A stretch of DNA of 64,000 bases. It comes from Amorphophallus konjac. Its lineage: Eukaryota > Streptophyta > Magnoliopsida > Alismatales > Araceae. The DNA is taken from positions 327,925,829-327,989,828 of the forward strand of contig CM040125.1 of assembly GCA_022559845.1 (NCBI GenBank), read 5' to 3'. A program made the translations under genes and the position numbers. The notes beneath the pieces were generated by a model, which did no database searches, was not told where the DNA came from, and saw nothing but the letters and a program-made list of their open reading frames with translations. Positions 10,976 through 20,749 of this stretch are shown here, piece by piece; within the stretch, counting starts at the first letter, position 1, and each line of letters opens with the position of its first letter.

Positions 10976-11777
10976 GAAGAAGTTCATCATCGTCGCCATC
11001 GACTACTTCACCAAATGGATCGAGGCTGAAGCAACAGCGAGGATCACCGAGACAGTCGTCTGGGGTTTCGTATGGAAATCGATCATTTGTCGCTTCGGCA
11101 TCCCCCGAGTGATAGTGAGCGATAACGGGCGGCAATTCGACTCTCGATACTTCCGAGATAGAAGTGCCGACCTAAATATCCGCAACCACTTCACTTCGGT
11201 CGCCCACCCTCAGGCCAACGGGCTGGTTGAAAATGCCAACAAGACCATCTTGAAGGGCATAAAAACCAGACTCGGCAAGGCTAAGGGTAGCTGGCTCGAG
11301 GAACTGCCTAGCGTACTATGGTCGCACCGAACGACCCCCAGAACGGCAACCGGTGAGACCCCTTTTCAACTGGTATATGGCACCGAAGCCATCGTTCCAT
11401 TGGAAATCGCCAATCTGTCTCTCCGAGTGATCAGCTTTTTGCCCGAGGCAAACGAGCAGAAGCTGCTCGAGAACCTTGACCTGGCAGACGAACTCCGAGA
11501 GATCGCGAACGTCCGAGCTACGGAGTACCAGCGCCGCCTCACTCGGTACTACAACGCCAGGGTCTGAGGCAGACAATTCCGACCAGGGGACTTCGTCCTC
11601 AGGAAGGCGGAAGCCTCTCGACCACTAGAGGCGGCGGGCAAGCTATCCCCCAATTGGGAAGGCCCCTACCGAGTGATCGAGACGCTCGGGAAAGGTGCGT
11701 ACAGGTTAGCCACAATGGAAGGGGAACCCATTCCCCAAACATGGAACGCAACCACACTACGCAGATTTTATTTCTGA
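10975..11777 (+). pseudogene. G1 integrase core and C-terminus
   Basis: After the 14-base deletion the integrase core continues in another frame to 11,567. The DDE-type residues are visible: the first Asp in WGIDILGPF just upstream, the second in IVSDNGRQFD near 11,120, and the Glu in GLVENANKT near 11,227. A TGA at 11,565-11,567 follows YYNARV. In the same frame the C-terminal domain continues (PGDFVLRKAEAS, NWEGPYRVIETLGKGAYRL) to a TGA at 11,775-11,777. G2 has the same TGA after YYNAKV. Confidence 0.88.
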
Positions 11778-11844
11778 ATACTGTATCAACAAATTGGGTA
11801 AAATAAACCCCCTTATCTTTCGCATTCATTCAAGATAACTGTTG

Positions 11845-11885
11845 GTACATCAGAAAGGCAACTGCCAATACATTACATAACAAAA
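11845..11885 (-). terminator. Probable 3' end of the small antisense transcript (G1)
   Basis: On the minus strand TTGTTATGTAATGTATTGGC is followed by GAATGAATG. This resembles the U-rich and UGUA-rich region of plant polyadenylation sites. The block is well kept in G2 at 32,790-32,830. Confidence 0.35.
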
Positions 11886-12431
11886 GTGAAAATCCATCTG
11901 GCACCGCAGCAAACGGCCATCGCCCGGTCGACCCGGTCTTGACCTTCTCGCATCCAGCCACTGACTCTGCCTCGCGTAGAAACTGGCTCGGACAAGAGAT
12001 GGTCGACCCAGTTGGCTCGGGTGGTCCGTGACAAAGGTGACAGAGGGACGGCAAGGAGAAGGCCACCTTTCACGCAAGGAAGGCTACCTTCCAAGTTGGC
12101 AACAACCTGGAAAAAGGGCACGTCGCGACGGTCCCCTTTCTTCCAAACTGCCAACTCTTTGGAGGCGAACAGAAAGCAAGCAGCCCCCGAAGAGTGAAAG
12201 AAATGAAGAACAAAAGAGAGAGAAAGAGGCTGCGGACAGGGATAAGGAAGGGACTGGAGCCGCCTCCTCCCCTCCCACGGAGGGGAATGGCGGCCGGCAT
12301 CCCTAACTCCCCCGTCCACCCTCCATCTCGGCGTCCGCCCGGAAGCCTCGCCGGAGCCAAGAGGAGGCAAACGGCGTGCCCCCGCACGTCGAAGCCCTCT
12401 CCCAATACGCGCGGCGACCGTCGGACCCGTC

Positions 12432-12533
12432 TCATGCACGCGCGGCGACCGTGGGACCCGATCGATATTCCAGGACAGCTGGAACCGGCCGCTCCCCGTC
12501 GTCTGCAGCATCACCTTCTGAAGGGTCCTCCAT
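12432..12533 (-). CDS. Small conserved antisense ORF in G1
   Basis: A 33-codon ORF starts at the ATG at 12,533 (MEDPSEGDAADDG). The G2 counterpart starts at 33,514 with MEDPSEDDAADDG. In the first 13 codons the two copies differ at eight bases; seven are silent third positions and one changes Gly to Asp. That pattern suggests selection for protein. After about codon 15 the copies diverge and stop differently, so the real product may continue by splicing or may be only this short acidic peptide. A minus-strand TATA box lies about 100 bases upstream in both elements. Function unknown. Confidence 0.5.
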   Translation of the reverse strand: MEDPSEGDAADDGERPVPAVLEYRSGPTVAARA

Positions 12534-12633
12534 GCTCTGATCGCGGCGGTGCAACGCAAAGCGAAGACGAGGGAATAAGAGCAGACCGCCGGCGAGAGTC
12601 CTAAGTGTTAAGAGAGAAGGAGCACCCTTCGGT

Positions 12634-12644
12634 CCTTTTTATAG
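12634..12644 (-). promoter_or_regulatory. Minus-strand TATA box in G1
   Basis: Read on the minus strand the sequence is CTATAAAAAGG. It lies about 100 bases upstream of the small ORF at 12,533. G2 has TTTATAAGG at the matching place and the same spacing. It would direct a second antisense transcript separate from the large antisense gene. Confidence 0.55.
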
Positions 12645-12908
12645 GCCAAGGGAGGCCACACGCCTTAAATGACTCCCCCCTCGAAAACACGCTACAGGAC
12701 CTCCCTGGGAAGGTCACCTCAAAATCCTTGCCCCCCGCCCTAGCGGGATTCGCGAAGCACCTCGACTTTCAAAGCATGGTAATACGGAAGGACGCCCGCC
12801 AGAAGTCTCCCGAATCGACGTGCGAAAACGGTGCAAAAAATATCGGCACTTTCCAACTGCCCCGATACGCCAACCAAATCACAGCAAAGATAGCGATCAA
12901 ACAAAGTA

Positions 12909-12921
12909 AGTTATTTATTAC
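12909..12921 (-). terminator. Poly(A) signal of the G1 antisense gene
   Basis: Minus-strand AATAAATAA lies about 75 bases after the stop codon at 12,992. G2 has CAAATAAAAT at the same relative place (about 33,892-33,903). Confidence 0.5.
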
Positions 12922-12991
12922 CTCCCATAAAAGCCTCTTACAACAAGGAAGATGAACAAAAAGAGGAAGGGGCAAAATAAAACAAAATACA

Positions 12992-15590
12992 TCAGGCCTC
13001 GGGCCCACTTTGAAGCTCGGGAACCGCAGTAGGGGACGCGTCACCCCCGGTACCCTCGGCGACGGCCGGCCCGGACACTGACCTCGCCTGTGCGAGAACT
13101 GTCCCGATCGCGAGCCCTCCCGAGGCCTCCGGAGCTGGTGACCCCGCAGGGGGCGACTCCTCCGGTGCTTCCCCGGCCGAAGATGAGGAGCTGGAATCTG
13201 ACTCGTCCGAGTCATAACGTTGGCCATAAGGAAAATCACCTCCGGCCAGGTGCTCATTAGCATAGTTCATCGCCCGGCGATAGCCCTGCCTGAACCCCTT
13301 TCGAGCACCCCGGCGGAGCGCTACCTCATAGTAGGGTAGGGCGGCTGCGATCAGGTCGGCCGAGTAAGCTTCCGAGCCTTTATAGCACTCGATCGCCTCC
13401 GCCTCGACCTGCCCGTCCCGAGCCCGCTCCGCCTCGGCCGCACGCTCTTCCGCCCTCGCCAGACGCTCCTCCAGCTCGGTCATCCTCCGCTCGGCCTCGG
13501 TCATCCGACCCTCCGCCCGGGCTCGGTCCGCCTCGGCCTCGGCGCGAAGGCGCTCCGCATCCTCCGCCCTATCCTGCAGCTCGCCGCGCTCAAGCTCCCA
13601 GAGGCCATCCAGCTCGATGTGATGTTGACGCTCGTCTTCTAGACGTTTGCTCTTCCTCTCGAGCGATTCATGGGCCCTTGTCAGCTGCTCGGCCAGTACC
13701 TCGGCTTCCCGTCGGCTCGACCGCGCCAACTCCCTGAATGCAAGGAACTCCCGCCGGAGCCCCTCGTGCTCCCCCTCGAGCCGGGCCAGTTTCCCCTCGC
13801 ATCCACCAAGGGTCCAGGCGAGCTTCGACCGCTCCGCCTCCTTCCAGGCGTGCACCTCTGCCATCACGGCCGCTGTCCGAGCTATAACCAGGCCGCCCTC
13901 CATCAGGATGTCAAGGACCCCGGTAGGAGTGCTGCGCTTTTCTCCTCCCCTCGTCCTATCGACGATCGACCGGCAGATCCGGTACAGATCACCCGAGACA
14001 CCAAGCCTGACCAGAGGTTCCGGTAAAGGGGACCGCTCCACCCCGGGCACCTCGCCAGAAGGCCCTGTTGTAGTGGCGAAACTAACCGCCCCGCGCACCA
14101 CGGTCGGTTGGGGTTGCAACGCCTCCCCGGGCGAACCCCCACCCTCGATCGGCGCCGCGGGATTAACGGCACCAGAAACTGCCGGCACTGGGGGTTGCGA
14201 CGCCCCCGCGGGCACACCCCCATCTGCTCCGACCGAACTCTCGGTCCCAGCGCCGGCCACGCCGGCATCGGCCCCTTCTGTCCCTACAGAGGGGAGAGCC
14301 GACCCATCACCTCCCTCTGCGGGGCCCCTGGTCTCCTCGGCCCCCTCTCGCTCGGCAGATGGCAGAGCCAGCCCAGAAGGGTCGGCCCCATCCTGCCCCC
14401 GAGAGGGGAGCGCCGCCGAGCCAGAGTCGCCCCCGACGGCGGTAGGAAGGCCGGCTTTCCTGGCCCTCTTCCTGGCCTTCGCGGCCTCCCGCAATTTCCC
14501 CACCAGGGGATCCTTGCGCTTCAGGCCGGTCGATCGAGAAGTCCCCTCGGGGGCCGCCCCCTTGCCCTTATCTCGGGCATGAGCGCGACCCGCCGAGACA
14601 TCAGGTTCGTCGGCTGCCGAGTCTTCTCCCAGATCGATAACCTCGGCCGCCTCCTCCAGAGGCTCCCGCCTCACATCTGCAACAAGAAGAAGCCCCGGTC
14701 AGGAGGAGGAAAAAGAGTTACCACCCTAGAAGAAGAGCCTCAAGAGCCGTACCTGACGACGTCAACCGCGAGAGAAGACACCGTTCGATGTTCTCCGGCG
14801 TCACCAGCTCCTCGGTCGATTGGCGATTCTCCAGCAGACGGGCAGCCTGCTGCTCCACGTGGGGAGGGAACTCCTCCTGGCGAGGGGGCAGATTCGGGTG
14901 AAAATTGGGTGAGGTCCGGCATCTCCAGATCTCGTCCGTCGCCACCGCCTTCACCCAGAAGAATTGAGTCTTCCACCCCTTGTGCGAAGAATCCTTCGCC
15001 GCGAGCGAGATGCAGCTCCTGTTCCTTCGCGCCTGGATGAAGTAAAAACCTTTCCCAGCCGATGGATGTGCCTTTAGCTCGAAGAAGAAGTGGAAAAGGT
15101 CCAGAGACGGGAAGATGCCGCGTTGATGGCACAAGATCCCAAAGGCAGAAAGAAGAAGATAGGAGTTGGCCACCAACTGGATAGGCGCCAACCGAAAAAA
15201 AGTGAGAAGCTGCAGTACGTAAGGATCGAAAGGAAGCCGGAATCCACTCTTCCAGGCCAAAAGGAAGGTGCAAATGTGCCCATCGCGGTCGTCCAGACTC
15301 GTCTCATATGGAGTGGCGGCAGCAAAGCTATAGCGGAAAGGCAGACGGAAACGGTGCTCCAGCCTCCGCACCTCCGCTTCTCCCAACTCGCTATAGTTGG
15401 GGACGGGATCGCGCCTCACGAGCACAAGCTCTGGACTCTGATCCGCCATCGGATCGGGAGAAGATCCCTCGTACGAGCTTGAAGACTCCGGGGGAGAAGG
15501 AAGCTGTCGGACCGCCTCCGCGGTTATCCTCGCCAACTCTTCAAACGCCGCCGCAAGGCTCCGCGTCTCCGCTGTGCTCTCACGGCGCAT
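12992..15590 (-). CDS. G1 antisense gene: gypsy-type transposon domain plus coiled coil (spliced)
   Basis: Two exons, 15,590-14,753 and 14,676-12,992, join in frame across a 76-nt GT-AG intron and give about 840 residues. Exon 1 (residues about 65-230) contains FLLAWKSGFRLPFDPYVLQLL, LAPIQLVANSYLLLSAF and GFYFIQARRNRSC. I recognise these as the putative gypsy-type transposon domain (Pfam Transposase_28, from memory). Exon 2 starts with an acidic and Ala/Gly/Pro-rich stretch. A long coiled coil (about residues 555-710, rich in EAERR and RAEAEADRA) follows, then a serine-acidic tail. Such antisense genes are known in Tat-lineage elements; their role is not settled. The ATG at 15,590 is the first good start. 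The gene has no internal stop, unlike gag-pol, and it converges with pol. Confidence 0.82.
14677..14752 (-). other. Intron of the G1 antisense gene
   Basis: On the minus strand the donor is CAG/GTACGG and the acceptor TTGTTGCAG/AT. The length is 76 nt. Splicing changes a stop-containing frame (LLLGW then stop) into an in-frame link to exon 2. G2 has a 76-nt intron at 35,735-35,810 with the same splice bases but a different body. Confidence 0.8.
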
Positions 15591-15844
15591 CAAGAAGCAA
15601 GGAAAGCCTAAAACCCTGGAAGCCTAGAACGATGAACAGCGCCCCCTATAAACTCCTGAGGGTGGCAGCGCGCCGTTCCGTGCTCCGAGAAAAAGGGGGG
15701 CCCCTTCGTTTTAAATCCGCCAAGATCATCATTACGGGCCTCGGCGACCGCTATAAGCGGCTACATAACGCCAACGAAATTCCACCCACCTGAGCCACGC
15801 CGGTCCAAAGCCTCGAAAAACTACTCATCCGAGCCTCCTTGGCT

Positions 15845-15865
15845 CGGGAGTAGGAGGGGGACAAG
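15845..15865 (+). other. G1 polypurine tract
   Basis: GGAGTAGGAGGGGGACAAG ends directly at the 3' LTR. The same tract precedes the G2 3' LTR at about 36,970-36,988. Confidence 0.85.
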
Positions 15866-16652
15866 TGGAGAGGGGGATTTCCGCAGCCCACCACAAAGGC
15901 AGCCCAACAAGACCTACAAGGTCCAACCGGGCGAGCCCACCCAAGTGATAGCCCACAGGGCCCACTTCGGGAGAAAAGCCCAACAAATAAAGACTCGAGG
16001 AACCAACTCTCCCCGGCGGCCTTCTAGGCTCGGAGGGCCCGAGACAACGGTCAGGTCGCATGGAAGGTCCGGTCTAAAGCCCACTCTCCGACCGAGAGAA
16101 AGAGGCTCCAGCCGACCTATCCGACCCCACCTTCGCCGGGCCATGCCTATCGCTCGGACACGAGCCAGCATCCCCGTAGCTCGGTGAGACCGCTTGATTA
16201 TCTGCAGGTGCGGCCGTTCAGAGTCCTCCGCCAGCGGGAGAGTCATGGGAGCTGCCGAACTCCAAGGGGATAACGCCCCCACGATCCGGCCATGAAAGCC
16301 CCCGCTGAAGACGTAACTCCCGCCGGGAAGCCCTCAGCTCACCGGACTCTTAAAAGGCGACGCACTATTTAAGCCAGGGATACCCTCCGGAAGATGGTAA
16401 GATGAACTAGCCATTCACATACCCTAAGCTCCTGAGCACGATTCGCTTCACCCTTGGTGGAGAGGATTCTCGCGCATAAGCTCTCTCCTCCTCCCGTTAT
16501 CGCTTCCACCATCGCTCTACTGACTTAGCCATCGGAGGGTTTTCCCCCAGGGAGATCCCCTGGGCCCTCTGATACGTTTCCCTTCTCTTGCAGAAACATC
16601 TTCTGGTGATCTACAGCCCGCTCAGGACACAGCGCGAGATTCCGCCTCTTCA
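15866..16652 (+). repeat. G1 3' LTR
   Basis: A 787-bp copy of the LTR at 5,544-6,330, with about five differences. It keeps CG at four places where the 5' LTR has CA or TG. Confidence 0.95.
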
Positions 16653-16657
16653 CGCAT
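16653..16657. other. Right target-site duplication of G1 (CGCAT)
   Basis: This matches 5,539-5,543. The sequence after it (TATTATGATATCATT) continues X-A as in copy B near 24,275. Confidence 0.95.
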
Positions 16658-18175
16658 TATTATGATATCATTATCTCACGCATGATTTTCAAAGTGAAGT
16701 GCTTCTTAACATGATTAAGAGTGATATTTTAAGCCTTTATCCTAGGAATTTATCTGTATTGAATTTCATCTATAAAAAAAAAACCTGAAAAGAGTCTTTA
16801 GGCTTGCTATGCAGCACTTTGGTTATAAGAACCCCGCGCCGGGAATTCGACATTCTCTCCCCGCTTGTTAAGAGTAACCCTTAACTGGGCATTCCACACA
16901 CTTCACGGCGTCCTTAGCCGGCTCTTTGGTTAAACACCGTCCCTACTTTGGCCATGCCATGAGTATATCTGAAAGACTTTTCTCTTCTTTACTCGACCGA
17001 ATGCAGGGGCAAGAGGTTGACGGATGAGATGACCCACCCAGGGTAATCCCCAATACGAGAGGAGTCTCAAATAGGGGTAGTCTTGACCCAAAATCAATAT
17101 GAGTTTTCATATGAGTTTTCATGATATACATCTCGCCAAAAGGGCTATTATGGAGATCAAATCAGAATTTCGATAAATACAAAAGTATGAATTGTGGCAT
17201 GACAAGAGTGGAAAAGTCCCCGCAGGGAAAACCCTGGTCGTATGCATGTCAAGGGTCTAAAAATCAAAGGCACAAAGCTCCGGCAGACTACCTCTTTGAG
17301 GGGAAATACCTTGGAAGGAATTCAAGTCCCGACATCTCCCATCCTGCATAAAGCTTATCCTCAATTATTCTTCTCTTCTCCCTCTAAGACCGAATGTTTC
17401 TCGGGTATGGTCTTGGTAGGAGCACCGTTAATCAAGGGCAGTCAGTTATAGGACGCCACCTTCAATGCACGCTCGACTTTGAGTAATTTTAGCAAAAGGG
17501 GAAGGAACAAGGACCCCTAGCCAGTGGTTCAAAAACACCTTTGATGCTGCATTAACAATGTCTAAACCAATAAAAAAATAAAAAAAAATCAAAAAAAACT
17601 TGAATATTTCCTAAGTCAAAATCCAAAAAAAAATTGAATATTTTCTAAGCCAAAATCCAAATTTTTTTTGAATATTTCCTGATCAAAATCCAACAAAAAT
17701 TGAATATTTTCAAAATTCATAATAAAAATTCAAATATTTTTCAAAATCCACATAAAAATTTAAATATTTTCAAAACTCATAAAAATTTATATATTTCAAA
17801 ATCCAAAAAATTGCATTGTATTTTTCTAATGGTGCTTTTACAGGAACGACAACTTTGCAAGGACCAAGAGCACAGGATGAGTCCTCTCCATTCATTACCA
17901 TCTACCTTTTGATTCTTCCCATGTTCACAATTGATCACATCTTCATAATTTGCTGCGCATTACTCCGATTATTCATCTCCAAATCTTTTTTATCAAATCT
18001 TGCTAATCACTCCGCCGATGGGCATTATCAGATATTGATCATTCAACTCCAAATCTCGATTAGCCAAGTTGTCATCCTCATGACAAACGACAAACAATGA
18101 TGCTATGCTATCTATGCTTTAATGATGCTATCTATGTTATTCATCCCTTTCACACTGTTCACACTTGGATGCTAT
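16658..18175 (+). other. X-A internal region right of G1, non-coding
   Basis: No gene is visible. The sequence is collinear with 24,280-25,796. Its first part has blocks such as AAGAACCCCGCGCC that are kept in both copies. An AT-rich tandem repeat follows at 17,580-17,815. The last part is a plain A+T-rich stretch with TGCTATCTATG repeats. Confidence 0.75.
17580..17815 (+). repeat. AT-rich tandem repeat, X-A
   Basis: About seven degenerate units of roughly 30 bases, each containing TTGAATATTT and CAAAATCCAAAAA. The same array, with slightly different unit count and A-tract lengths, is at 25,170-25,440 in X-B. Confidence 0.85.
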
Positions 18176-19729
18176 TTTATGAATTTTCTAGATATTTTTC
18201 TGGATTTTTTAGATATTTTTCTCTATTTTTATAAATTTTCTCGAATTAACGACTTGAAGAGGGGTGTCATTTCATTTAAAGAAAATAAAAATAAAATTGA
18301 CGTCACATGCATCAGACGTCAATTGCATCTCAATTCCCATTTTCCTAGATTTTCTGAGAATTTTTCGGATTTTTTTTAGAATTAACAACTTTGCATGGGA
18401 CGTTATTCTTATTTTAAATAAAATAAAAATGAAAAAAAAAGTGAATTAACGACACATGCGAGGGCGTCACTTTTCAATTTGATTATTTTAATATTATTTT
18501 TAAACCCTCTTCCAGAGGTGATTTGATGGCCTTCCGGCTGTCAGAAAAATACACAAAAATAGTCATTGGAATCAGCACATTGAGATGCACCTCCATCTAA
18601 AAATTGAGAAAATAATATTGAGAAATAAAAAATGGCCCTATTTTGAATATTTTTGAATTAACGACGCTAAATCGGACGTCAATTTAATTGACGCCTGAAC
18701 ACATGGTCGTCCATTCTTTTTGGCTGTTTATCATCTGGATTAACGCCCCTGTCCCCGTCGTCTTTTTCAATTAACGCCCCTTTTCATGTCATGTTTCAGT
18801 TTCATGTTCTAATCGAACGCAGCCCTTTCCCCAAAGAGTCCCTGCTTTGTTTGGTCATCTTCCTCTATTGGGAACTTAACCCTTCCCATGTTGGACTCTT
18901 GCCCATTCTTATCTTTCTATCTTACTTGATTCTGTTCTTTTAATAGAGCCTTGCGGCTCTGTTATTCGGTTGGGTCCCTTTTTCCCCTTTTTCTTCTTCT
19001 CTTCTGCTTCTTCCTTCCTCTGTCTTTTTTTTTACGCAGGGTTGCTGCTGCTGCTTCTGGCCGAAGGAGGACCCCCCCTTTACTGCATACAAATCTTTAT
19101 CTTTGAGGCTTCCTCCCCACCGAGCATCAGAAGGCCGAAGCACAGGCTCATGTCTTTTATTCGTCTTTTCTTTTTTTTATTATCATTAATACGCATGCAT
19201 GCATATACATTCATCATATTCATCTTATGTTAGTCTCCCTTCTCAACCACGTTGAGGATATTTTTCAAACAGTGCAACCCCGTTGCACACTTCTTGTTAT
19301 TCTTTTTATTATCATATCATCATCATATTTCCTTACCCTTTTGCATAGGGGTTTAAAGGGTCAACACCCACAAGGTGTGTTCTTATATATGTTTTTTTTT
19401 CATGCTCATCCTTTTATGAACTTGATGCTACACTCACCTTGTTTCTAATCCATTCTATTGGTGTTTGTCTTTATTTTGCAAGGGTAATCAATTAAAGAAT
19501 AACTCTCTTCATCGGCCGGCCGATTGAAAGAGAAGGAAGGCACTCACAATCACCCGCTCTTTAAAAGGTATTTTTCGCGATCCCTCCATTTTATTATTAC
19601 TATATCTTTGAGGCCCTCGCGTCTCTGGCGATCATATCTCCTATTTTACACCGTGTGCATTTTTTTTCATCTTCTGCTTAATTCTTTTTTTTATTGTTAT
19701 TCTATTAAGTGAATTTTTCACAATCTACA
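18176..19729 (+). repeat. X LTR shared by copies A and B (5' truncated)
   Basis: Matches 27,000-28,616 but belongs to a different LTR subfamily. The first 150 or so bases of the LTR are missing because of the deletion at about 18,175. It ends CTACA at 19,729, one base before the X-B internal region. It therefore serves as 3' LTR of copy A and 5' LTR of copy B. It carries eight 21- or 22-nt palindromic units between 18,248 and 18,793. Confidence 0.88.
18248..18793 (+). repeat. 21-nt dyad array in the shared X LTR
   Basis: Units start at 18,248, 18,299, 18,384, 18,448, 18,660, 18,690, 18,742 and 18,773. Six-base arms of the type AACGAC or GACGCC pair with GGCGTC or GACGTC across a 9-10 base spacer. 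Unit length is 21 nt, or 22 in two cases. The last unit is degenerate. Confidence 0.85.
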
Positions 19730-19750
19730 AATTAACGATCACGGTGGGAC
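19730..19750 (+). other. Primer-binding site region of X-B
   Basis: The sequence AATTAACGATCACGGTGGGAC follows the LTR end. Compared with X-A (AATTGGCGATCACTG) the TGG needed to pair with a tRNA CCA end is changed to TAA, so priming of this copy is doubtful. Confidence 0.5.
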
Positions 19751-19787
19751 TTCCACTGTTTTTCTATTGATTACCCCTTTCCCCTTT

Positions 19788-20241
19788 GGCACCCACGTGT
19801 ACCCTTTCCCTTTGGTACCCACGGTACCTCTCCTTTGTGCCCCACGGGCACCCTCCACTGTGCACACTGCATACTCCCCGAGATGAGCCAGTTTGTGATT
19901 TTTCTGAATTAACGCCTTTCACAAAGGCGCGTTTTGATTTAACGCCTTTATCCAGGGCGTGTTTTATATATTCGACGCCTCCTACGAAGGCCTCTTTCAT
20001 CACATATCTATGGTGTTTTATTCTGTCTGAGGATTCACGTCCTTCCCTGAGGGCGTCCTTTTGTTGAGAAGCGCCTCCCATCAAGGCGTGTTTTTCTTTG
20101 AGCGTACGCACCACACACTTTTGACGCCCTCTGCCAGAGGCGTCTTTTCACATTTAGCGCCTTACACTAAGGCGCGGTTTTGTGATTCACGACAGCGACG
20201 CTGTCGTCTCTTTTACTGGTAGCGACTGCTGCCAGGTCGCC
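19788..20241 (+). repeat. Leader micro-hairpin array of X-B
   Basis: The same twelve hairpins as in 1,238-1,691, nearly identical in sequence. The unit matching 1,391 here ends GGGCGT, which pairs better than the GGGTGT of copy A. The unit matching 1,424 has one arm changed (GGCCTC). Confidence 0.85.
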
Positions 20242-20749
20242 TCTTTCCTGCGCGTTTACAGAGGCTTGTTTCTTGTGATCATTCATGCTGGATTGATACT
20301 TACCTCTATTATTTGATTATATTGGTGTGAGCTGCTTATCTTATCTTGCATTCATCCATTTGCATTGGTTTGGGAGACCTCCCCTCTCTACATTAGGAGC
20401 CACACCCCCTCTTGGTGAAGGAAGGACCCTCCATTGAGCACTCCGTCTCATTGGACCGGAAATTCCTAAACCAAGCCTCCGTAAGTCCCCGCACCCATGG
20501 ATTCCCTCACGGACGCTGGGCAGGTGGTACCTTTGAAGTCCCGGGTTTAGTTGGCCTATACACGGTGAGAGAGTGTTCCTAGTTGGCATCGAAGTGAACT
20601 TACATTGAAACTAGGTTCCTCCCTTATGTGAATCACTCCAATTTTGGTTAAAAATCATTAATTCACCAAGGTTCAAACAAAAAGAAATCAAAGGTAACCA
20701 TTCCAACTTGTGTGCTTCTTTACAAATTATTTTGCTTGAACTTTGATTG

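Larger units (their letters stand above)
11778..12991. other. G1 interval between pol and the antisense gene
   Basis: No sense-strand gene is supported here. The interval is related to 32,733-33,987 of G2. On the minus strand it holds a TATA box, a short conserved ORF and a probable transcript end (listed separately). It also holds the 3' untranslated end of the large antisense gene. Longer open frames on both strands differ between G1 and G2 and look like composition effects. Confidence 0.6.
5544..16652 (+). mobile_element. Complete Ty3/gypsy Tat-like retrotransposon G1
   Basis: The element is 11,109 bp with two 787-bp LTRs (TG...CA), a primer site, a sense gag-pol region, a convergent antisense gene and a purine tract. 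It is flanked by the direct repeat CGCAT at 5,539-5,543 and 16,653-16,657. The uninterrupted target can be read in copy B near 24,270. By eye the LTRs differ at five sites in 787, four of them CG-to-CA or CG-to-TG type. At an assumed 1.3e-8 substitutions per site per year this is about 0.25 million years. Gag-pol has three in-frame TGA codons and one 14-base deletion, so G1 could not now make a full polyprotein by itself. Tat affinity comes from the second RNase H and the antisense gene. Confidence 0.95.
1157..18175 (+). mobile_element. Element X copy A (X-A), interrupted by G1
   Basis: This LTR-type element lacks any recognisable protease, RT, RNase H or integrase. Its internal part, 1,180-5,543 and 16,653-18,175, is collinear with 19,730-25,796 of copy B. 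Its 5' LTR is reduced to about 25 bases (1,155-1,179, ending ATATACA) by the inversion junction on the left. On the right, about 1.2 kb covering the internal 3' end and the LTR start is missing: sequence equivalent to about 25,795 in copy B joins sequence equivalent to about 27,000. The G1 element (5,544-16,652) splits it. It is best described as a large non-autonomous LTR element. The primer-site sequence hints at a Tat/Athila-type gypsy origin, but that is inference. Confidence 0.8.

Noticed and set aside
11873..12559. Minus-strand open frame of 228 codons in G1.
   Set aside because: Its frame and sequence are not kept in G2 at 33,052-33,495. It overlaps the better supported short ORF in another frame and looks like a G+C composition effect.
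13647..15040. Plus-strand open frames of about 310 codons at 13,647-14,582 and 14,108-15,040.
   Set aside because: They are shadows of the antisense gene. Only the minus-strand frame has recognised domains, a conserved intron and a coiled coil.
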